From Streptomyces aureocirculatus (GTDB taxonomy: Bacteria; Actinomycetota; Actinomycetes; Streptomycetales; Streptomycetaceae): a stretch of 8,832 bases of DNA. The position numbers were made by a program, and so were the translations under genes. The first letter of the stretch is position 1, and each line of letters opens with the position of its first letter. Location: NCBI RefSeq assembly GCF_000720475.1, contig NZ_JOAP01000098.1, positions 1 through 8,832 on the forward strand, read 5' to 3'. The notes under the pieces are model-generated. The model did not search any database. It had not been told where the DNA came from and was given only the letters and a program-made list of their open reading frames with translations. Shown here one piece after another: positions 1-6,400 of the stretch.

Positions 1-1
1 G

Positions 2-2323
2 GCAGGGGCAGGGGTTGGTGCCGGGATCGGGGCCGGGGCCGGTGCCGGGATCGGGGTTGGGGCCGGGGTCGGGGCTGGTGCCGGGATCGAGGCTGGGGCG
101 GGAGGTCAGGCCGGGGCGGGGGCGTCGCGTGGCCGTGTACCCGTCCGCAAGAGTCTCCTGACCCGGCTGCTCGTCGTCTCCGTCCTCGTCTCCGTCATGT
201 CGATCGCTGCCACCGCCTGGCTCGCGGCGCAGACCACGTCCGGGGCGATCCGGCAGGAGCAGGGGCAGGTCCTCGCCGACGACGCCCGCATCTACGACAA
301 GCTCCTCGACCTCGCCGCGACCCGCCCCAGTTGGCGCGGCGCCGACCGGACCGTGCGCGACCTCGCCGCCGAGACCGGCCGCCGGATCGCCCTCACCACC
401 CAGGACCGCAAGGTCATCGCCGACTCCGCGGGACCGGCGCCCAAGCACGACGCCCGGCTCCCTGCGCGCGCGTCCGCCGTCGTGGACCCGCTCGCCGTCG
501 ACTCGACCCTGGCGGCGGCGAGTTCGCGTACCGCGCGATCCGGCGCGGGCGGGTCCGGTACGGGCGGGTCCGGTACGGGCGGCTCCGGTACGGAGGGCGG
601 GCTCGGCACCGGCACGGGCAGCGACGCCGTCGACCGCATCGACCCGCGTGCCGTCGGCCCCTTCCGGCTGACCGCGTCCGAACGCAAGGATCTGCGGCAG
701 ATCACGGACAAGGCCGTCGGCTGTCTGCGGGAACGCGGTGTCGACGCGAAGGCCGTCGAGGGCCCGAACGGCCGCCCGTACATCACCTCCCCCGACGACT
801 CCGAGGTCAAGTTCACCGAGTACGGCTGCGGCCCCGGGTACGTGGGCGGGCTCACCCCCACCGAACGCAAGGCGCTCGACAAGGTCAACAAGCTCGCCGA
901 CGCGTGTATGCGCCGCAAGGGGACCGAGCCCGTGAAGCTCGGCCTCACCGTCAGCCGCGACGGCGCTCCCCGCCTCTACCAGGCGTACGTTCCGCCGGGC
1001 GCGCCCCAGTTGGTCCCGACACCCGCCCTTGACGGCGGCGAAGGTACCGACGTGTCGGTGCCCGACGGTCCGTCCCGGCCCTCCACGAAGCCCGGCGAAG
1101 CCAGGAAGGAAGAGGCGGCGAAGGAAGAGGCGGCCAAGGAAGAGGCGGCGAAGGACGAAGTCGTGAAGAAGGAAGAGGCCGCGAGGGAAGAAGCCGCGAA
1201 GGACGACGGGACCTACTCGCGGCGCCTCGACGAAGGGGCCCGCAGCGAGGAGGCCGTGCGCCAGCAGGAGCAGGTCGACGCCGCGCAGGCCCTCGCCGCC
1301 AACTGCGTGGACAGTGCCCGCCGCGAACAGCTCGGCCCGTACGTGTCGTCACCCGCGCTCCTGTTCATCACCAGCCCCGACGGCTCCCGCCCCTCCGAGA
1401 GCGGCTTCCAGTTGTCGGGCGCCAACACCACGCGCCTGGTGGGGCTCGCCGCCGCGGTCCTGGCCGTCACCGTCGCCGCCACCGCCTTCGCGGCCACCCG
1501 GCTGACCCGGCCGCTGCGCGCGCTGACCATGGCGACGCAGCGGATGAAGACCGGCGAGGCGACCGAGCCGGTGCCCGCACGCTCGGCCGGTGAGATCAGC
1601 CAGCTCGCCGCCGCCTTCAACGACATGGCCGCGCACCGCAGGGCCCTGGAGGAGCAGCGCAAGGCGATGGTCAGTGACGTCGCGCACGAGCTGCGGACGC
1701 CGCTGTCCAACATCCGCGGGTGGCTGGAGGCCGCGGAGGACGGGGTCGTCGCCACCGACCCCGAACTCGTCACCTCGCTCCTGGAGGAGGCCCTGCTCCT
1801 CCAGCACATCGTCAACGACCTCCAGGACCTCGCGGCTGCCGACGCCGGTACGCTGCGGCTGCACCGGGAGCCCATGTGCGCCGTCGACCTCGCGGAACAG
1901 GTCGTCGCCGCCCACCAGGCGCGCGCCGACGCCGCCGGAGTACGGCTCACCGCCGTCGCGGAGGGCGACCCGTGGCTGACGGCGGACCCCCTGCGGCTGC
2001 GCCAGGCCATCGGCAACCTCGTCTCCAACGCCATCCGGCACACCCCGGAAGGCGGCGAGGTGACGGTCCTGTGCCGGCCGGTGGACGGATCGTCCGTGGT
2101 CATCGAGGTCGCGGACACCGGTACCGGCATCGCCGCCGAGGATCTTCCGCACGTCTTCGACCGCTTCTGGCGGGCCGACAAGTCCCGCACCCGCGCCACC
2201 GGAGGCAGCGGCCTCGGCCTCGCCATCGTCCGCAACCTCGTCCAGGCCCACGGCGGCACGGTCCAGGCCCACAGCACCCTGGGCAAGGGCACGACGTTCA
2301 CGGTCACGCTGCCGGTGACGTAG
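2..2323 (+). CDS. HAMP-domain sensor histidine kinase, 5' end beyond window
   Basis: This is a membrane sensor kinase of a two-component system: it should autophosphorylate on His and pass phosphate to a response regulator, which is probably encoded just upstream and outside the window. Numbering from the ATG at 197, residues 412-434 form transmembrane helix 2 and HAMP follows at about 435-485. The H-box is SDVAHELRTP with His497, the N-box NLVSNAIRH lies around 607-615, the G1 box DTGTG is at 640-644, and the G2 box GGSGLGL is at 669-675. The first transmembrane helix (LLTRLLVVSVLVSV then MSIAATAWLA) begins before the ATG at 197, so that ATG lies inside a helix and is unlikely to be the true start. 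No ATG or GTG occurs in frame further upstream, so the gene runs off the left edge. The extracytoplasmic part (about residues 15-410) has four cysteines, two related LTxxERKxL segments and two low-complexity linkers. The inducing signal is unknown. Confidence 0.93.
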   Translation, partial: AGAGVGAGIGAGAGAGIGVGAGVGAGAGIEAGAGGQAGAGASRGRVPVRKSLLTRLLVVSVLVSVMSIAATAWLAAQTTSGAIRQEQGQVLADDARIYDKLLDLAATRPSWRGADRTVRDLAAETGRRIALTTQDRKVIADSAGPAPKHDARLPARASAVVDPLAVDSTLAAASSRTARSGAGGSGTGGSGTGGSGTEGGLGTGTGSDAVDRIDPRAVGPFRLTASERKDLRQITDKAVGCLRERGVDAKAVEGPNGRPYITSPDDSEVKFTEYGCGPGYVGGLTPTERKALDKVNKLADACMRRKGTEPVKLGLTVSRDGAPRLYQAYVPPGAPQLVPTPALDGGEGTDVSVPDGPSRPSTKPGEARKEEAAKEEAAKEEAAKDEVVKKEEAAREEAAKDDGTYSRRLDEGARSEEAVRQQEQVDAAQALAANCVDSARREQLGPYVSSPALLFITSPDGSRPSESGFQLSGANTTRLVGLAAAVLAVTVAATAFAATRLTRPLRALTMATQRMKTGEATEPVPARSAGEISQLAAAFNDMAAHRRALEEQRKAMVSDVAHELRTPLSNIRGWLEAAEDGVVATDPELVTSLLEEALLLQHIVNDLQDLAAADAGTLRLHREPMCAVDLAEQVVAAHQARADAAGVRLTAVAEGDPWLTADPLRLRQAIGNLVSNAIRHTPEGGEVTVLCRPVDGSSVVIEVADTGTGIAAEDLPHVFDRFWRADKSRTRATGGSGLGLAIVRNLVQAHGGTVQAHSTLGKGTTFTVTLPVT
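17..112 (+). repeat. 12-bp-period Gly/Ala-coding tandem repeat
   Basis: The string GGTGCCGGGATCG recurs at 17, 41 and 77, with spacings of 24 and 36 bases, both multiples of 12. In the kinase frame it encodes AGIG/AGAG/VGAG tetrapeptides just before the basic stretch RGRVPVRKS and the first membrane helix. It is probably a flexible cytoplasmic N-terminal extension. Because the start codon is outside the window, it is not certain that all of it is translated. Confidence 0.75.
53..74 (+). other. Potential four-tetrad G-quadruplex
   Basis: Four runs of GGGG (53-56, 59-62, 65-68, 71-74) are separated by two-base loops TT, CC and TC. This fits the classical intramolecular quadruplex pattern, and more G-runs flank it. 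It lies on the sense strand of the kinase, so both the non-template DNA and the mRNA could fold. It may simply reflect Gly-Ala codons in G-rich DNA. Confidence 0.6.
548..592 (+). repeat. 15-bp tandem repeat encoding (GGSGT)x3
   Basis: Three in-frame copies of a 15-base unit (GGCGGGTCCGGTACG, with one synonymous change in the third) encode residues 118-132 of the kinase. A further Gly/Thr-rich tail runs to about 619. It is a flexible linker in the extracytoplasmic domain, between the membrane-proximal part and the first LTxxERKxL segment. Confidence 0.85.
1106..1201 (+). repeat. 15-bp tandem repeat encoding (KEEAA)n charged helix
   Basis: Kinase residues 304-335 read KEEAA three times, then KDEVV, K, KEEAA, REEAA, K. 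The DNA unit is close to AAGGAAGAGGCGGCG. The i/i+4 Glu-Lys pattern favours a rigid single alpha-helix like the EAAAK type of linker. It sits in the extracytoplasmic part, about 75 residues before transmembrane helix 2. Confidence 0.85.
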
Positions 2324-2343
2324 GGACGAGCGCGTCAGCGCGA
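2324..2343 (+). repeat. Half copy of intergenic hairpin element
   Basis: GGACGAGCGCGTCAGCGCGA follows the kinase TAG directly and recurs exactly at 2413-2432, where it is the 3' half of a full element. It contains a GCGC/GCGC stem with loop GTCA. It could help end kinase transcription, but no T-run follows. Confidence 0.7.
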
Positions 2344-2393
2344 TGGTGCGGTGCGCGACGCGGCGGGTGTGTTCTGTGGGCGGGTGTGGAATT

Positions 2394-2434
2394 CAGCCCG
2401 TCCGGCGCTTGAGGACGAGCGCGTCAGCGCGAAA
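2394..2434 (+). repeat. Full two-hairpin intergenic repeat (REP-like)
   Basis: The element begins CAGCCCGTCC. Stem 1 is CGTCC (2399-2403) paired with GGACG (2413-2417) across the nine-base loop GGCGCTTGA. Stem 2 is the short GCGC/GCGC hairpin that follows. The same element recurs at 8181-8217 (inverted), at 8286-8322 and in the array at 8397-8818. From memory, this core string is common in Streptomyces intergenic DNA; I could not check this. The role is unknown: a terminator, an mRNA-stabilising hairpin or a REP-type element are all possible. Confidence 0.8.
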
Positions 2435-2558
2435 CCCCACGCCCCCCGCACCGGGGACGTCCGCTCAAGGCCAGAGGCCAGCTTGGCCGGACCCGGCCGC
2501 GGCGGCGACACTCCCCCGAGCCACGCGTATGAACGCGAGCACCGGCGGGGCCAGGTCC

Positions 2559-2575
2559 GATGTAGTGATCACATC
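2559..2575. promoter_or_regulatory. Inverted repeat GATGT-N7-ACATC, candidate operator
   Basis: GATGT (2559-2563) and ACATC (2571-2575) are exact reverse complements around AGTGATC. A second palindrome, GTGATCAC (2565-2572), is nested in it. The site stands out against the surrounding GC-rich DNA and lies 101 bases before the SARP start codon. A dimeric regulator could bind here; which one is unknown. Confidence 0.5.
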
Positions 2576-2581
2576 AGGCCA

Positions 2582-2610
2582 CGCCAACAGATGGCTAACA
2601 TGTGGCCAAC
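2582..2610. promoter_or_regulatory. Three heptamer direct repeats at 11-bp spacing, candidate SARP site
   Basis: CGCCAAC (2582-2588), GGCTAAC (2593-2599) and GGCCAAC (2604-2610) start exactly 11 bp apart, giving consensus SGCYAAC. SARP regulators are known to bind heptameric direct repeats spaced one or two helical turns apart near promoters, so autoregulation by the downstream gene product is a reasonable inference. A TAACAT (2596-2601) inside the array resembles a -10 box for the plus strand, but I see no good -35. On the minus strand the heptamers read GTTRGCS and are followed after 8 bases by TGTGAT (2573-2568), so a leftward promoter is also possible. The TGGC/GCCA palindrome at 2592-2608 overlaps. 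Confidence 0.5.
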
Positions 2611-2655
2611 GGTCTTCCGGTCGGCGCGCATGGCCGGAACAGAGCGGTCCGGTGC

Positions 2656-2665
2656 GAAGGGGGAG
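2656..2665 (+). promoter_or_regulatory. Ribosome binding site for the SARP gene
   Basis: GAAGGGGGAG ends 10 bases before the ATG at 2676. This purine run, together with the start of the winged-helix homology directly after the ATG, decides the start over the longer open frame from 2343. Confidence 0.75.
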
Positions 2666-2675
2666 TGGGGCGCGC

Positions 2676-5600
2676 ATGACGGACGAGCTCCGCTTCGGGC
2701 TCCTCGGCGTGCCCGCGCTGTACGGGCCCGACGGCGAGGCGCACCCCGTACGCAGTCCCAAGGGCCGGGCCCTGCTCGCCGCGCTGCTCCTGGAACCCGA
2801 CCGGGTGGTCTCCGCGGCCGCCCTGAAGGACGCGCTGTGGCCCGAGGGCCCGCCCGCGTCCGCGCACGCCTCCCTGCAGAACCATGTGACCCGGCTGCGC
2901 CGACTGCTCGACGACCCCGGGCGGCTGCACGCCGTACCGCCCGGCTACCGCCTGCGGGTGGACGACGGCGAGCTCGACGTACGCGTCTTCGAGCGCCGCT
3001 GCGCGCAGGCGCGCGCCGCGCACGCCGAGCGCGACTGGGCCACCGTGGAGCGGGCGGCCGGTGCCGCCCTCGCGCTGTGGCGCGGCACCCCGCTGTCCGG
3101 TCTCCCGACGGCGGGCGCCGGGCACGCCCTCGTACAGCGTCTCGAAGAGGCCCGGCTGCTGCTCCTGGAGTGCCGCTTCGACGCGCTGCTCTCCGCGGCG
3201 GCGGACCCCGGCGGCGGCTCCTCCGCCGTCTCCGTCGAGCTCGGCGCACTCACACCGGAACTGACGTCCCTCGTGGCCGAGCACCCGCTCCGCGAGAACT
3301 TCCACCGACATCTGATGCTCGTACTGCACCGCACCGGCCGCCAGGCGGAGGCCCTCGCCGTCCACCGCGCACTCCGCCGCCGCCTGGTCGACGAACTCGG
3401 CGTGGAGCCGGGGGAGGGGGTGCGGGAGGCCCATGGGGAGGTCCTGCGCGGGGGCGCTGGCGCTGGTGCGGGCGCCGGCGTGGGCTTGGGCGTGGACGGG
3501 TCGTCATCCGCGCCGGACGAGTCCCTCACTCCCGGCATCTCGTCGCCCGCCCCGGACCCGGGCGAAGACGACACCGGGCCGCCGCTCCCCGCACCGGACA
3601 GCGCCCCACCCCACATACCCGCGGGCGACCCGGCCCCCGCACCCCTCAGCACCCCGGGCGCTGTACGCGGCGGCGCCTCGGGCGTTGTGCCTGGCGGTGC
3701 CTCGGGCGTTGTGCCTGGCGGTGCCTCGGGCGTTGTGCCTGGCGGTGTCTCGGGCGTTGTGCCTGGCGGTGTCTCGGGCGTTGTGCCTGGCGGTGCCTCG
3801 GGCGTTGTGCCTGGCGGTGCCTCGGGCGTTGTGCCTGGCGGCGCCTCGGGCGCTGTACGCGGCGGTGCCTCGGGCGTCGTGCCCGGCGGTGCCTCGGGCG
3901 TCGTGCCCGGCGGTACCTCGGGCGTCGGCCCCGGCAGCACCTCGGGCGTCGGCCCCGGCAGCACCCCGGACGCCGTGCCCGGCGGTACCCCCGGCGCCGT
4001 ACCCGGCGGCACCCCGGACGCCGTACCCGGCGGTACTCCCGGCGCCGTGCCCGGCGGCACCCCCGGCGCCGTGCCCGGCGGCGACCCGCTCCCGCCCCCC
4101 ACCTCCCGAGGTACCGACGACACCCCCACCCCCACTCACCCCCCACGCCCGCCCCGTCCCGCACAACTTCCCCCCAGGCCCCTGCACTTCACCGGGCGCA
4201 CGGACGAGGTGCGGCGGCTTCGGGAGCTGTTCGGCGGGGCGGATGCCGGGGGGCGGCACGGTGCGGTGCCGCCCGTCGCCGTGCTCGCGGGGATGGCGGG
4301 GGTCGGCAAGAGCGCGCTCGCCGTACACGCCGCGCACGAGCTGCGGGACGTGTTCCCCGACGGGCAGCTCTACCTCAACCTGCACGGCGCCACCTCCGCG
4401 CTCACCCCGGGCCAGGCCCTCGCCGCGCTCCTGCGCGACCTCGGCGCCGGGGAGCGCCACACCCCCGACGACCCGCACGCGTCCGCCGCGCTGCTGCGCT
4501 CGCTGCTCGCCCCCACCCGCACCCTCCTGGTGCTCGACGACGCGGCCGGCGCCGCGCAGGTGCGTCCGCTGCTGCCCGGCGGTCCGGGCTGCGGCGTCAT
4601 CGTGACCAGCCGCTCCCAGCTCACCGCGCTCGACGGCGCGGCCCGCTTCCCGCTGCGGCCGCTGTCCGACACCGACAGCGCCGCCCTGCTCCGCGCCGCC
4701 TCCGGACGCACCGGCCTGGACGCGACGCACCCGCTGGTGGCCCTCGCGGGACGGCTCCCGCTCGCCCTGCGCATCGTCGCCGCCCGCCTCGCCGCCCGGC
4801 GCGCGCTCACCCCGGACGCGCTCGCGCACCTCCTCGCGGACTGCGGCGGCCGCCTGCACCACCTGGAACACGACGACTTGAGCGTCCGCAGCTCACTCGA
4901 CGTCGCCCTCACCTCGCTGCGCGACTCCGACCGCGCGGGCGACCGCGACGCCGCCCGCGCGCTGTGCGCCATCGGCGCCCTCGACCTGCCGGAGTACGGC
5001 GCCCCGCTGCTCGCCCGCGTGCTGCGGCTGCCCGGTTCCCGTACCCAGGCCGCCCTCGACCGCCTGGTCGACGTGGCCCTCCTCGACGAGATCGCGTACG
5101 GCCGCTACGCACCCCACGACCTGGTCCGTGCCTTCGCCCGCGAACACGCGGCACCGCCCGCGGAGTCGGCCGACCGCTCGGCGCTGACCTGGTACGACGC
5201 CATGGCGCGCCAGACCCTCCTGGCGATCGTGCCGGAGGGCAGGGACAAACAGGACCGCCTCGGCCCCACGGGACCGACCCCGACCCCGGTTCCGGGGGAG
5301 GCCCCGGAGGCCCCGGCGGTCCCGGCGGTCCCGGAGGCCCCGGCGGTCCCGGAGGCCCCGGCGGTCCCGGAGGCCCCTGAGGCCCCGGGGGACTCTCCCG
5401 TTTTCGCCTCCCCCTTCGCCACCATCGACCAGGCCTTCGCCTGGGCCGACCAGGAGCTGCCCAACATCGTCGCGCTCACCGAGCGGCACCGGCACGACGC
5501 CACGGGTCTGGTGCCCGCCCTCGTCCGGCACCTGTTCCCCTACCTCCAGCGGCGCGGGCGGCTCACGGAGCTGGCCAGGCTCGGGGCCGTCGCCGTGGCG

Positions 5601-6392
5601 ACGGCGCGGCGTGCGGGGGACCCGCGGGCGCGGGCGCAGGCCCTCACGGACCTCGCGGGGCACCGGTTCATGGCGGGCCGCGCGAGCGAGGCCCTGACGC
5701 TGAACGACGAGGCACTCGCCCTGTGGCGCTCCCTCGGCGACGTCTCCTGCGTACGCCGCGGCCTGAACCACCGGGGCCTCCTCCTGGAAGGCCTCGGCCG
5801 GTTCGCCGAGTCCGCGGGCGCCCTCCGCCAGGCCCTCGGTCTCGCCCGCAGCCTCGATGACCCGCTGAGCGAGGCCACCACCTACAGCCACCTGGGCAAC
5901 CTGTACGAGCACACCGACGCCCGCACCGCCATCGCCCACCACGAACGCAGCCTCGCGATCGGTGACCGCATCGGGAACCTGATCGTCCGGCAGTCCGCGC
6001 ACTGCAACATCGGCTACGCCCACCTCACCCTCGGCGAACCCGCCGCCGCCCTCGCCCACTTCGAGAAGAGCCTGCGGCTGCACGGCCAGTACGAGGACTG
6101 GCACGGCGAGTCCCAGTCCCGCCTCGGCCTGGTACGGGCCCTGCGCGAACTGGCGAGGCACGAGGAGGCCGCCCGCGAGGGCACCGTCCTCCTGGACCGC
6201 GCCGAGCACCGCGGCGACACCCACATGGGCGGCCTCGCCCGCCACCAGCTCGGGCTCCTGCTGCGCACGTGGGGCCGTACGCGGGAGGCGCACGCCCAGT
6301 GGGACGCGGCCCTGGCGGCCCTGGAGTCCCTGGACGGCGTCAACGCCAAGGTCGTCGAGGAGCTGAAGGCCCTCCTGGCGGCAGGGGGTTGA
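2676..6392 (+). CDS. AfsR-type SARP transcriptional regulator with NB-ARC and TPR domains
   Basis: A 1238-residue STAND-type transcription factor, predicted to bind DNA and activate pathway-specific or global secondary-metabolism genes, with ATP binding and TPR interactions gating activity. Residues about 4-95 are an OmpR-type winged helix ([10 protein letters not shown], then the recognition segment [10 protein letters not shown] and PPGYRLRV). Residues about 98-258 are a BTAD domain ([13 protein letters not shown] near its end). Residues 259-500 are low complexity, including an 18-unit octapeptide array. The NB-ARC ATPase runs about 501-830: Walker A GMAGVGKS (539-546), Walker B LLVLDD (617-622), VIVTSR (641-646) and the GLPLAL-like RLPLAL (693-698). 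A second Pro/Ala linker is at 875-904. TPR-like helices fill about 980-1210. AfsR has the same domain order and, as I recall, is near 990 residues; the extra length here is mostly linker. No afsS-like neighbour is visible, so I do not call it afsR. It ends 8 bases from the convergent polymerase gene. Confidence 0.93.
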   Translation: MTDELRFGLLGVPALYGPDGEAHPVRSPKGRALLAALLLEPDRVVSAAALKDALWPEGPPASAHASLQNHVTRLRRLLDDPGRLHAVPPGYRLRVDDGELDVRVFERRCAQARAAHAERDWATVERAAGAALALWRGTPLSGLPTAGAGHALVQRLEEARLLLLECRFDALLSAAADPGGGSSAVSVELGALTPELTSLVAEHPLRENFHRHLMLVLHRTGRQAEALAVHRALRRRLVDELGVEPGEGVREAHGEVLRGGAGAGAGAGVGLGVDGSSSAPDESLTPGISSPAPDPGEDDTGPPLPAPDSAPPHIPAGDPAPAPLSTPGAVRGGASGVVPGGASGVVPGGASGVVPGGVSGVVPGGVSGVVPGGASGVVPGGASGVVPGGASGAVRGGASGVVPGGASGVVPGGTSGVGPGSTSGVGPGSTPDAVPGGTPGAVPGGTPDAVPGGTPGAVPGGTPGAVPGGDPLPPPTSRGTDDTPTPTHPPRPPRPAQLPPRPLHFTGRTDEVRRLRELFGGADAGGRHGAVPPVAVLAGMAGVGKSALAVHAAHELRDVFPDGQLYLNLHGATSALTPGQALAALLRDLGAGERHTPDDPHASAALLRSLLAPTRTLLVLDDAAGAAQVRPLLPGGPGCGVIVTSRSQLTALDGAARFPLRPLSDTDSAALLRAASGRTGLDATHPLVALAGRLPLALRIVAARLAARRALTPDALAHLLADCGGRLHHLEHDDLSVRSSLDVALTSLRDSDRAGDRDAARALCAIGALDLPEYGAPLLARVLRLPGSRTQAALDRLVDVALLDEIAYGRYAPHDLVRAFAREHAAPPAESADRSALTWYDAMARQTLLAIVPEGRDKQDRLGPTGPTPTPVPGEAPEAPAVPAVPEAPAVPEAPAVPEAPEAPGDSPVFASPFATIDQAFAWADQELPNIVALTERHRHDATGLVPALVRHLFPYLQRRGRLTELARLGAVAVATARRAGDPRARAQALTDLAGHRFMAGRASEALTLNDEALALWRSLGDVSCVRRGLNHRGLLLEGLGRFAESAGALRQALGLARSLDDPLSEATTYSHLGNLYEHTDARTAIAHHERSLAIGDRIGNLIVRQSAHCNIGYAHLTLGEPAAALAHFEKSLRLHGQYEDWHGESQSRLGLVRALRELARHEEAAREGTVLLDRAEHRGDTHMGGLARHQLGLLLRTWGRTREAHAQWDAALAALESLDGVNAKVVEELKALLAAGG
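3657..4088 (+). repeat. 24-bp x 18 tandem array encoding [12 protein letters not shown] octapeptides
   Basis: Eighteen uninterrupted 24-base units encode SARP residues 328-471. Units 2-8 are nearly identical at DNA level (GGCGTTGTGCCTGGCGG followed by TGCCTCG or close variants). They use T-ending codons GTT, CCT and GGT that are rare elsewhere in this gene. Units 10-18 drift to [16 protein letters not shown] and GAVPGGTP with C- or G-ending codons. Units 1 and 9 share the variant GAVRGGAS, suggesting an earlier block duplication. The peptide carries VPGG in most units, an elastin-like composition, and is expected to be disordered. Copy number is likely to vary between strains. Confidence 0.95.
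5298..5387 (+). repeat. 9-bp x 10 repeat encoding EAP/AVP tripeptides
   Basis: Ten 9-base units, GAGGCCCCG (EAP) or GCGGTCCCG (AVP) with small variants, encode SARP residues 875-904. This is a proline-rich, probably extended linker between the end of the NB-ARC region and the TPR part. Confidence 0.9.
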
Positions 6393-6400
6393 GCGCGCCG

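Larger units (their letters stand above)
2324..2675. other. Intergenic region between kinase and SARP gene
   Basis: This 352-base gap holds the half and full hairpin elements, then a GC-rich stretch at about 2435-2558. In that stretch the only structure I see is a small hairpin, GGCCA (2476-2480) with TGGCC (2484-2488). An AT-richer regulatory island lies at 2559-2610 and the SARP leader with its ribosome binding site follows. The SARP reading frame stays open back to 2343, but I see no evidence that this part is translated. Confidence 0.8.

Noticed and set aside
2476..2488. GGCCA-GCT-TGGCC hairpin as the kinase terminator
   Set aside because: The stem is only five pairs and no T-run follows; chance palindromes are common at this GC content.
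2596..2601. TAACAT as a confident -10 promoter box
   Set aside because: No acceptable -35 lies 16-19 bases upstream and the motif is part of a heptamer, so it is mentioned only as a possibility.
2343..2675. 111-codon N-terminal extension of the SARP frame, starting at the ATG at 2343
   Set aside because: It translates the hairpin element and the regulatory island, has no domain likeness, and the ATG at 2676 has its own purine-rich binding site directly before the winged-helix domain.
3504..4871. Long minus-strand open frames opposite the SARP gene (also 2945-4135)
   Set aside because: High GC keeps several frames open, and the repeat array reads in every frame. The peptides are low complexity and the plus frame carries clear domains.
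2351..5380. 1009-codon plus-strand open frame shifted from the SARP frame
   Set aside because: It is Arg/Pro/Gly-rich, typical of a shifted frame in GC-rich DNA, and it overlaps the domain-bearing frame.
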